The notes below the pieces were generated by a model. It was not told where the DNA came from, did no database searches, and saw nothing but the letters and a program-made list of their open reading frames with translations. DNA of 64,000 nt from Taxillus chinensis (lineage: Eukaryota; Streptophyta; Magnoliopsida; Santalales; Loranthaceae). A program made the position numbers and the translations under genes. Within the stretch, counting starts at the first letter, position 1, and every line of letters starts with the position of its first letter. The DNA lies in the NCBI GenBank assembly GCA_023512835.1, contig CM042084.1:51995531-52059530 (forward strand). The letters are read 5' to 3'. Shown piece by piece: positions 9,894-20,108 of the stretch.

Positions 9894-12496
9894 ATGGCCG
9901 ACATGGATTCCAGCAGTGCAGCTCCAGCTCCCGAACAGGCTCTAGTTCCTGTTGAGGAACTTGAGGCCAGTCGTGTTCCAGAGGAAGGAGCGACTGGAGA
10001 CCAAGAGCAGGAAGAACCGAGTACCAGCAGCAACAAGAAAGAACAAGAAGACTTCTATGATGTTTTGCCTAGCTCATCCTCCTAAGTACCTATGTGCACA
10101 CCTACTCATTTTTCCAAATGGAAAGCAAGGATGAGAGCACACCTAGACATGCTCGACACGTATCTCTGGGAAACAATAAAGAACGGACCTTTCACTCCAA
10201 AGATTATGCAGAGAGGTCGGTTAATGACAAAAGACCCAGATAGTTGGTCTAAGGTGGAGCAGAGAAAAGTAAAGCTCGGCTTCAAGGCAAATGCCATACT
10301 TTTCTCTGCACTCGATGATGACATGTTCAAGGATGTGCAGGATCTTGAGACTGCTAAAGAGGTATGGGACAAGCTCTGTCTCATCTACGAAGGAGACGAG
10401 CAAATACAGGACAACAAGATCTCCATGCTCAAACAAGAGTATGAAGCCTTCAGATGTGAACCAAAGGAGTCATTGGACAGTATCTATAAACGGTTCACAG
10501 GTGTGATTCAACGGATGAAGACTTACAACGTTGAGATCTCTCAGAAGGACAAGAATGACAAATTTTTGAGATCTCTACCCTTGAGACTGCTGATAAAAAC
10601 ATTAGCCATCCGTTAGCTGAAGGAATGGAAGACTTGTGCCTTGGAAGCGTTATATGGGGACCTCAAGATGTTTTGAAATGCAAAAAAAAGAGCTTGAGGC
10701 ATTTGAGAACCCTTCCAAGTAAAAGGAGAAGTCTGTTGCCTTTAAGGCTGCTGCTGAACCCCGGGAACCATCTTCAAAAGAGGAAGAAGATGAAGCTGAT
10801 GAACTTGTTTCAGATAGTGCCTCAGATGAAGAAGTGGCATTTCTAATCAAGAAACTACTGAAGAGAAGGGGGAACTATCGGAGAAAAGTAAGGTATTCGT
10901 CCTCATCCTTCTCTAAGGGAAAGGATAAGGAGAAGTTGCAATGCTACCACTGCAACAAGCCCGGCCACTTCGCTGCCGACTGTTACAAGCTGAAGAGGGA
11001 GAAAAAGGAGGCAGCTGAGCAAAAGAAGAAGACCAGAGGCTCCTCAAGTAGAAAGGATGACAAGAGGAAGAAGGCTCTTGTCACAAACAAGTTCAACAGT
11101 GAAACTGAGGAGGAAGAAGAATCTTCTGATGAGGAGAAGAAGGAAAATGGTCTCATCTGCTTCATGGCTGACCATTCACCTCCCCTCAAGGTAAGAACTT
11201 ATGAACAGCTCTACATTGAATATGAAGATACCTATAGAGCTCTTAAAGAAATAGAGGAACAATTTCTTCCTATGAAAGCTGACAAAGAAAGATACTATTC
11301 TAAATTGGAACAGCTTTCATGTGAATATAGAGACTCTATAGATGATTATGAAAGAACAGAGAGAAGATTAAGAGCTAAAGTGAGTGAGATGATAAGCACA
11401 CACGATGATATTTTGGACAAAGCTGGACAACTAAAAATGGCTAATAAAGACATCGATAGGCTAGAAAAGGAACTAGCTGAAACTAAAGCGGAACTAGAAA
11501 AGGAAAGACAAATCAGTCAAAAGTGGCAAGATTCTGCTGAAATTACAGCCCACTTTAGGACCACTCCAGATGTTAAAGGTCTAGCCTTAGGTCTAGGTTT
11601 CTCTGAAGACCAAATAGCCAAGGCCCAGACTTACCCTGTGCAGACCAAGTGTCTTGCCGGCTTTGTTCCTGCTGGTAGTGTGCTTCTTGATTGTGGAAAG
11701 GAGGTACAGATGGCTGTTACTAGTCCACCCAAACCAGTAACACCCGAACTCAAAGACCTGGGTACTGTTGCATCTCAGGACAGTGATGCAGTAGTTGCTA
11801 AGATAGAACTGAAAGCTAAACCTTCAGTCAACCTGTCCTCTACATCCCAATACAAGGGTAAGGGTGTAGTTATTCCAGAGGCAAAACTAATTAGACACAC
11901 TACTACATTTGAGACTGGTTCATCCAGCAAGGTTGTTGCTCTCCAGCCTAAGTTTGTCTCTGATGGTAGAGTTAAGAACGGTCTAGGATATGTGAGAAAA
12001 CCTAGGAAACCTCTTAACACTCCAGCAAAACTCTTGAGACAGAGTATTCAACCCAAACCTGTTAAATGCCCCATCTGTTGTGAAGTTGGACACCTCTCCT
12101 ATCAGTGCAGATTCTACCCTGAGTATCTTAGGAAGGAGATTGCCACAGAATCAGGTAAACCTTAAACAGCTGAATTTCTCTAAAAATCTTCAGCGCAACA
12201 ACAACTCTGATAGGAAGAAACAAATCAGACACACACAAGCTACCCATTCAAAAGACTTAAAGACCAAACCTGTGAAGAAAACTGTCAAACTTATGCCTAC
12301 TAAAGCTGCCAAAGATAACAATAAGGAAGGAAAATGTGCAGAAAATCTGAAGATTAATCCTGCTAACAAATCTAATGAAGGATCACCAAAATTAGCATGG
12401 AAAGTTAAATCTGCCCCTTCTTATTGGAAACCTAAACTGTCAACTGCAGCTTTCACTTGCCCAAAGCCCAATCTTAACTGGGCCCCCAAGACTTAG
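9894..12496 (+). pseudogene. gag: SIRE-A gag
   Basis: This gene encodes the capsid/nucleocapsid polyprotein, starting at the first ATG after the primer site (MADMDSSSAA). A TAA at 10083-10085 breaks the frame. The capsid region (FSKWKARMRAHL ... LRSLPL) follows to 10616. Frameshifts and stops lie between 10617 and 10690. The frame from 10834 has a first zinc knuckle (CYHCNKPGHFAADC, 10940-10984), a lysine/glutamate-rich segment, a coiled coil (YEQLYIEYEDTYRALKEIEE onward, 11200-11540) and a second knuckle (CPICCEVGHLSYQC, 12067-12108). Another frameshift near 12160 leads to the C-terminal basic tail ending NWAPKT and TAG (12494-12496). Two knuckles with a coiled coil are typical of Sirevirus gag. 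It is no longer translatable as one protein. Confidence 0.9.
12494..12496 (+). promoter_or_regulatory. In-frame gag-pol stop codon (possible readthrough site)
   Basis: TAG ends gag, and the codons after it stay in the pol frame up to the insertion point at 12538. Pol resumes in the same frame at 15054. SIRE-B has a TGA at the same junction (49322-49324). A single stop in the same place in two families suggests programmed readthrough, known for the gag-pol junction of soybean SIRE1. The downstream context TTGCTC is not the classic CARYYA. Confidence 0.5.
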
Positions 12497-12533
12497 TTGC
12501 TCATTGTGCAAGAACAAGTACCTGAAGCTGAAA

Positions 12534-12538
12534 GCAGC
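12534..12538. repeat. Target site duplication of Tat-like solo LTR (left)
   Basis: gcagc here and gtagc at 15049-15053 differ by one base. Confidence 0.6.
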
Positions 12539-15048
12539 TGTCATCACTGGTTTTCATCCGAGCCCGTTTGGGGTAAGCTCAAACTAAACCAATGGTGAGA
12601 AAATTTAGAGTTGCCACCAACTGTTTTTGGGGTACAGTTGGATACCCTCTACTTTGAGTAGTTTAAAGGTGTGGTCTGCGTTATCAGAGAAGGGTTCAGG
12701 AGTTAGTTACGTGTAGGGAAGGATTAGCACTCCTACGGCGCCCTTTCGGTATCTATTTTCGGAGGAGGAGGTTTTCTATTTTATTTGCCCTACCATGACG
12801 GGGTTAAGTTTCCTACAAAGTCTATAATGTTTATTCAGCTAAGTTATTTATTAAAGTCATGGTTAAAATGCATTTACCCTAAATTTCTAAAGGGAATCCT
12901 AAAAGTTTTGGGTTTTTGTTTGAAGTAGAGAATAAGATCCTAGAGGATGGTTTTGGTTTTTGGTTTTATTTTGGAAATTGAAGTCCTAAAATATGTTTTT
13001 TTTGTTATTTTCCCCTTTTTTGGTTTCTGGGTTAGAAAACATTTTTTTTTGTGGAAAATGCATTTTTTTTTGTTGAAAACGTTTTTTGTTTTTTTTCTTT
13101 TTTCTTTTTTTGTAACAAAACGTTTTGTTTGTTTGTTTGTTTGTTTTGTTGTTTGTGCTTAACTTTTGAAAACCCTTTTTCTTGTGTTTTGTTTTGTTTT
13201 AAAAAAAACCCAAAATCATAAATGCGTATGAAAGTAATGAATATATACATAAAATAAAAAATAAAAAACGTGGAGTGTGTGATTATGACATCCACAAATA
13301 AATAAAAATAAAAGTACTCTTTTTTCTTTTTCCTTTTTTCCATCTTCTTTTTTTTTTTTATTTATGCCTCTCCTTGCCCTTTTTTTGTTTTTCCACTACA
13401 TTTTACATATTACAACGTACAACATGCAAATCAAGAAAATACGAGGAAAATACAACGGCAAATACTAAAAATTACATCCAAGATAGAGATGAGCTAAAGA
13501 AATGAAAATTAGGAAAATACTAAAATTACATCAACTATAAATACAAATAAGCTAAAAATAAAGCAGGAAATGTAAATTACACTGACTTTGGTTTGAATGG
13601 ATTTCAACTCGGGACTCCCTGGACTTCCGTTTAAAATATTGTTTGCACTGAAAATCGCCTGCGGGAACACAAAATCACCAACTCGCAAAATTCCAGCGAC
13701 GACAATTATGGAAATCAACTGAGATTTGTCTTGGAGACTGCAGTAGTTTGTTGGAGTTGAGGGAAATTGATGGTGAAAAGGATTTAAATCGTGATAGAGA
13801 GAGGGGGGATAAACTATGAGAGAGATTTTTATTTTGGGCGAGAGACTCGTATGAGAAAGGAATGTTTTTTGTTTTTGTTTTTTTTTTTTGGAAAAGGGAC
13901 TCGCAGGGAAAGAGAGAAAATATAGAAAGGCAAGAGCTTGGGCGTAATCCGGACGTGAAGACTCTGGGCGTGTGTCCTTTCTTTGGTGTTAGGACCTCTT
14001 TTAATACCTTTGGAACTGCCACATAATTGCAGCATTTACGGATGCTAGCCCTCTTTTTTATTAACTAGATGCCATTTATGTCGGGTGGACCGTCAACCTT
14101 GCTTGTCCTTTTGCCATTAAATGCGCGTATGTGACAGACATCCGTTGACGAGTATCTGTCCAGCTAATCCCGTGAAGCTACAGTGACAATGCCCGTGAAC
14201 AGACTAATCAGCGAAAGTCAATGATTGGTAGGGTCAAAGGCTTGGATCTGGATCAATGGAAGGCAATTCCGGATGATTGGAGCTTACTCCGTATCAGTGG
14301 AGACATTAGTCCGGATCAATGTTGGCTCGGATCCTTACTCCGCATCAGTGGGAGCTCTTAGTCCGGATCAAAGTTAGCTCGGATCCTTACTCCACATCAG
14401 TGGGAGCTCTTAGTTCGGATCAATGTTGGCTCGGATCCTAACTCTTAGTCCGGATCAATGTTGGCTCGGATCCTTACTCCGCATCAGTGGGAACTCTTAG
14501 TCTGGATCAATGTTGGCTTGGATTTGACCTTTGACTTTGATGTTCCGGATTTGACCACGATGATCCGGATTTGACTTTGATTTTAATTACCTTTTTACCC
14601 CCACCAAAAATGCCAAAACGGATGAACTTTGGGAGATTGTTTGGGAAGCTCCGTATTCACCTGAATAGTCATTTTGGAGAATCTCGCATGGTCACATTTT
14701 CGGGCAGTTTGATCATGGGCATTGACCGTCTTTTGGCAAGTTTGACTTTTTCCAATGAAAATTGTTTTGGCCACAACTTCTTCGTTTTTCATCAGAATTG
14801 AGCTCAGTCAAGTGCGTTATTCTCCAAATTTCCTTCTCTATCCCCTGGTATTGGTCTTGGGGTACTTCAGGGACTTGTAGCAATGGTTATCCATTTTGGG
14901 CTTCTCGGTTCGTGTCAATGCATCCATCTTATGCAAATCGCAGGGAATCTCTAAGGACCTGTTCAACAAGGTATATGACATGGGCAAAAAAGGTATATAC
15001 ACCAAAATGGGGTTAGTATGTCCAACCCGGACAAAATGGGGTCGAACA
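12539..15048 (-). mobile_element. Tat/Ogre-like solo LTR (2510 bp) inside SIRE-A
   Basis: On the minus strand it begins TGTTCGACCCC and ends CCAGTGATGACA. Its first 450 bp and last 250 bp are homologous to the 3' LTR at 814-2658, which sets the orientation. There is no internal domain, primer site or coding sequence, so it is a solo LTR left by recombination between two LTRs. It sits precisely between two codons at the SIRE-A gag-pol junction. The T-rich and A-rich stretch at 12940-13390 gives chance low-complexity open frames only. Confidence 0.8.
14270..14520 (-). repeat. About 53-bp tandem repeat in the Tat-like LTR
   Basis: About four units contain ggatcaatgttggctcgg and ccttactccgcatcagtggg. 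On the element strand the unit reads gcggagtaaggatccgagc, the same motif as in the SIRE-B LTRs. Confidence 0.85.
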
Positions 15049-15053
15049 GTAGC
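15049..15053. repeat. Target site duplication of Tat-like solo LTR (right)
   Basis: gtagc, compared with gcagc at 12534-12538. Confidence 0.6.
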
Positions 15054-18000
15054 CACCGGAAACAAAAGATCAATTCCATCCAGTGGTATCTTGATAGTGC
15101 CTGTTCTGTGCACATGACAGATGATGCCTCTCTATTGAGTGAGGTAAGGGAGGTTACAGCGTCATCTGTCACTTTCAGGGATAGTAAAAAGGGTAAGATT
15201 GTTGGTAAGGGTACTCTCTCTAATGGTTCTATTTCAATTCAAAACGTATCTGTTGTTCAAGGTCTTAAACATAACCTGTTGAGCATAAGTCAATTGTGTG
15301 ACAAGGGTTATGAAGTTTTGTTCACTAAACACACCTGCACAGTTATGGAACCCATCTCCAAAGATGTGAAAACTAAATGGGCATAGACAAGGCAATGTCT
15401 ACAAGTTGGTCTTTGGTAATGCTCAATCTGCTGAACCAATTTGTTTTCTGTCCAAAGCTTCACCAGACATTAGTTGGTTGTGGCACAAGAGATTTGGCCA
15501 TTTAAACTTTAAGACTATGTCTAAACTGGCATCTCTTGATTTGGTTGAGGGCTTACCCAAGCATGTTTATGAGAAAGAACACCCCTGTAGGGATTGTCAG
15601 CTGGGTAAGCAGGTTAAACATTCCTTTAAGAGTGTAGATAAAACCTCAATCACACAACCACTCGAACTTCTGCACGTGGACCTATGCGGACCAATTAATG
15701 TGTCTTCCCTATCTGGTGCACAATACTTTCTTGCAGTAGTAGATGACTACACCAGATACACATGGGTCATGTTATTCAAAAACAAAACTGAAACATTTGC
15801 GAATCTTGTTGAACTCTTCAATTGGGTCATAAATGTTAAAAGTCTTTCTATTAAATACATTCATAGCGATCATGGCAAGGAATTTTAATTTTCTGATATG
15901 TTAGGGTTTTGTACTGAACATGGTATCCAACATAATTTCTCTGTACCAAGAACTCCACAACAAAATGGAGTGGCTGAAAGAAAGAATCATGTTGACAGGA
16001 GCTCAGTTCCTAAAATCTCTATGGGCTAAAGCTGTTGCCACTGCTTGTTATGTACAAAATAGAACTCTAATCAACAAACGAGCCATGAAAACACCCTATG
16101 AGTTATGGAAGGGAAGGAGACCAAACATTGGTCGCCTAAGGATCTTTGGGTGTACTTGCTACATTTTGAACAATGGCAAGGATTACTTGAACAAGTTTGA
16201 TGCCGAATCAGATGATGGATATCTTGTTGGATATTCCATGACCAGCAAGGCTTATTATGTATTTAATAGAAGAACCAAAGTTGTTGAAGAGTCTATTCAT
16301 GTTTCTTTTGATGAGACTAACCATGGAATGCAGAAAGAAGACCCAAATGTAAATGAAGTGGAGGACATTGTCATTGTAGAAGACCAAGACACAGATAATC
16401 TCACTACAACAGAAACAATGGAAGATACACCTAAACCCGATGAACATAGAGCTGAACTGGTAGCTGAGGAACCAAGTCAAAAATCAGCAAAAAGTCATGA
16501 ATTTAACATTCAACCTGTTCAGACTCTGCCACTTCTACCAGCTCAAGAACCTGACATTGAGCAATTGGGCATTCGTCATGAAGAAAGAGAAGACCTTCCA
16601 AAGGCAAGAAGAAGGTTAAAGTACCACCCTTCTGAACTGATAATTGGAGATCCTGCTGCTCAAGTTAAAATAAGGGCTTCCACACTTCATGAAAACTTGT
16701 ATATGTGTTTCCTATCACAAGTGGAGCCAAAGTCAGTTGATGATGCAGTTCAGGATCACCATTGGATTGATATGCAAGAAGAATTAAATCAGTTCAAAAG
16801 ACAGAAAGTATGGGAGTTGGTCAACAGGCCAAAATCACAACAAGTCTTTGGCGTGAAATGGATCTTTAGAAACAAACTTGATGCTGATGGTGTTGTAATT
16901 AGAAACAAGGCCAGACTGGTTACAAAAGGATACAGACAAGAAGAAGGAATTGACTATGATGAAACCTTTGCACCAGTTGCTAGACTGGAGGCTATTCGCA
17001 TGTTCTTAGCATATGCAGCATTCAAGGACTTCAAAGTTTATCAGATGGATGTCAAGAGTGCTTTCTTGAATGGAGACCTCCAAGAAGAAGTCTATGTTGA
17101 ACAGCCACCTGGATTTCTAGAGCCAAACCAAGAGCACAAAGTATACAAACTGAAAAAGGCTCTTTATGGACTAAAACATGTTCCTAGAGCGTGGTATGAA
17201 ACTTTGTCAGAGTTTCTGATCAAGAATAAGTTCAGAAAAGGCAAGATTGACCCCACACTATTTCTTAAGGAAGGAAAAGGATCACCCTTGATCGTCCAGA
17301 TTTATGTAGATGACATCATTTTTGGATCAAGGCATAAAAAGCAATGTGAAGACTTCTCCTATCTAATGAAAAGTGAATATGAAATGAGTATGATGGGAGA
17401 ACTCTCATTCTTCCTTGGATTGGAGGTCAAGCAGTTAGAGGATGGGATTTTTATCAGTCAAACCAAATACACAAAGGAGATACTGAAGAAGTTTAAGATG
17501 ACTGATGTGACACACATGAAAACTCCCATCCCTACAAATGCCAAACTGGATATGGATGAAGCAGGCAAGGAGGTGGATATCTCAGAATACAGAAGCATGA
17601 TTAGATCCTTACTGTACCTGACAGCAAGCAGACCTGGCATAATGTTTGCAACATGCATTTGTGCCAGATACCAAGCTAATCTCAAGGAATCCCACTTGTT
17701 ACATGTCAAGAGGATTATGCGGTATCTGAAGGGAACAAAGAATTTGGGACTATGGTATCCAAGAGAGTCTGATTTCAAACTGAGAGGATATTCAGATGTA
17801 GACTTTGCAGGATGCAGGATTGATAGAAAGAGAACAAGTGGAACATGCCAACTTCTTGGTAACAGACTTATATCCTGGTTTTGCAAGAAACAGAATTCAG
17901 TTTCAACCTCCACAACTGAAGCTGAATATATTGCTGCAGGAAGCTGTTGTGCTCAATTGCTTTGGATGGCCAGTCAACTTTCAGACTATGGGTTTAACCT

Positions 18001-18250
18001 GAAGGCCGTGCCTTTGTACTGTGACGATACAAGTGCCATTGCAATCTCCCACAATCCTGTTATGCATCCCAAAACCAAGCACATTGAGATCAGACATCAC
18101 TTCATACGTGACCATGTGCTGAAGAAAGACATTTCCCTGGAGTATATATCCACTGATGACCACCTTGCCGACATATTCATCAAACCATTGCAAGAAGCCA
18201 GGTTCAATGAACTTCTGACAAAACTTGGCATGTTAGATTTAAATTCATAA
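15054..18250 (+). pseudogene. pol: SIRE-A pol (protease, integrase, RT, RNase H)
   Basis: The order protease-integrase-RT-RNase H is copia. The protease motif reads YLDSACSVHMTDD, with DSA instead of the active DSG. A one-base shift near 15380 moves into the pre-integrase zinc region (HKRFGHLNF ... CRDCQLGK) and the integrase core with Asp in LHVDLCGP and IHSDHGKEF. TAA at 15886-15888 and a shift near 15990 break the core after PQQNGVAER. The frame 15920-18250 (776 aa) holds the integrase C-terminus, a long acidic linker, RT with YVDD at residues 462-465 and RNase H with [13 protein letters not shown]-RNase H is intact over about 480 residues. Enzymes of this type copy the RNA and insert the DNA. 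This copy is dead through protease and integrase lesions. Confidence 0.92.
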
Positions 18251-20108
18251 GTCTCATAGCATGTCTTGTGTTTCATTTCAGCCTAATTACCTATGCATGA
18301 ACATAAGTATGACACTGTTAATAACTGTTTATCTCTCCATGAAAATTAGTAATGGCTAAGTGCGATTCATGCATGTCTACTACGAGAAAGTGAGAAATCA
18401 CATGGATGAAACTTGCCACCTCTAAACCTGGTTCAAGTCTTTTGTGCAACCTGTCATGAATCCTCAAGTCTTGAGTGAAATGAGTGCAATTCCCCTTATG
18501 TTTAAATTAAATGATATTCCTATTACTTGTCATTTCATTCTAAGCGAATATCACTTGTGTGGCATTGCATTCATTAACTAGCTGGAACTGTTGTATCTCA
18601 TGGTACTGTTGGCTTGCACGGAAAGGATCCTCAATGATTTAATGCTCAAAGGATGACTGAGACTGTAGTATTTGAGAATCATAAAAAGCCTATTACTTAA
18701 AAAGAGCCGCTATCTTTCACTAGAAAAAGGCAAGGTGAAAAAGGCAAAATGATAATAGACAATAGATTGAATGCCTATCTTAGGGGGAGTCCTTACTATT
18801 CCACTCGATTGTGTCTCTGTTAGAGTAATAGTTGGAGGTCAAATTGTATGATCTTGTGATTTAAAAAAAATAAAAAATACTATGTTGAGCTCTGTCCATG
18901 TAAAAAGGCTCATGAATAAGCACTGAAAAATTGTGCTCCACAAAAGAAAAGAGACAACCCACACAGACAAGCGGAATGATCAAACTCCAAACTCTACTTG
19001 TACTATATTGTAAATTAGGCAATGATAGAGTGTGTGTTCTGATTCTCAATAGGGCCATCTTGTCTCACAAGTCATCTATGCTGAACTAAAAATCATTGTT
19101 GGATCAGGGTTGTGGTAAGATTCGGTTGACCATGAGCATACCAAACAATGTAATTCTAGTTCTTGAATCAAGCTCACATGCTGATCCGAGAGTGAGAGGG
19201 TGAGGCTTCGCTGAGTGAGTTTTGCTAAATATGTGAGCAGAATCTAAATTCATGACTGGGTTGCTAAAATTGATAAACCATGGTTTACTGGATGCTATGT
19301 TAACATAGTGATCATTTTCTCGCACAAGATGTAGTGTGACGAAGTACTTAGTCATTTCTAAGGTAAATGGAGAGTTAAATGGTAGTGATGCAGTAGCCAT
19401 ACATGTAAACCAGGTATTACGGTTGAAAGAAATCAAGTTCTGAGCACGTAATTTCAATTCCACTCACAACACTGTTCATCATGAATAATATTATGTGAGT
19501 TGTCATATGCATCTCATGTGTGTTGTTAAATGTTGAAAAAGTCCAGAGAAATCCACCGCTCGCTGAATTTGGAGTCGACCTCGAAGCAAACTGCATCGAA
19601 GAAATGCGGGATCGAAGACTGCTGCTTCGAAGCCTCGAAGGTCGTAGCCTCGAAGCATCCTAATGCAGCTTCGTGGAGTCGTAGTCCAAAGGATCAAAGC
19701 GAGACGGAATCTGTCACTTACTACTCAAGCATCGCAGACACGTCAGCACGTCACTGTGCACTTAAAATTAAACTTACACCGACTTAAGGGGTGACGTGCA
19801 CTCGTTGCTTGAGTACTCCAGCGGGTGGATCCGGATAATAAAGAGATGGGTCAGAGAAAAGAACGCAGACCATGAAGACGAACCGACAGAGTGAGTGACT
19901 TCTATGATACACTTCTCAACTCATATATAAGTCACTGATAGAGACGGAGCTCAAAGGTATGTTCGTCGTTTTCACACTCGAACCCTAACCCTAGAACTCT
20001 CTCTCTCTCTCTCTGATTCTGTCTCCTTCTCTCTTTCTCTCTCCTCTGACCACCTTCGAGCCTTACAATCTCTCTCTACGAGTGTCTCTTTCTCTCTCTA
20101 TAAGCTAA
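18251..20108 (+). other. SIRE-A pol-to-third-ORF spacer
   Basis: About 1.86 kb without a convincing gene. A purine motif (agggggagtcc) at about 18783 is one of the repeated polypurine-like motifs of Sireviruses. 19540-19690 holds several cctcgaagc/tcgaag words like the LTR minisatellites. The last 190 bp look like a promoter and leader (see next entry). Open frames here are short and unlike any known protein. Confidence 0.6.
19922..20108 (+). promoter_or_regulatory. Promoter-like and leader-like sequence before the third ORF
   Basis: CATATATAAG at 19922-19931 resembles a TATA box. About 50 bp downstream aaccctaaccctag (19981-19994) resembles a telo-box, followed by (CT)n runs at 20001-20100 typical of plant 5' leaders. 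The ATG at 20109 follows. It may drive a separate transcript for the third ORF. This is inference from layout only. Confidence 0.45.

Noticed and set aside
12947..13343. Phe/Val-rich and Lys-rich frames on both strands, possible membrane protein
   Set aside because: The DNA is a T-rich low-complexity tract inside the Tat-like LTR.
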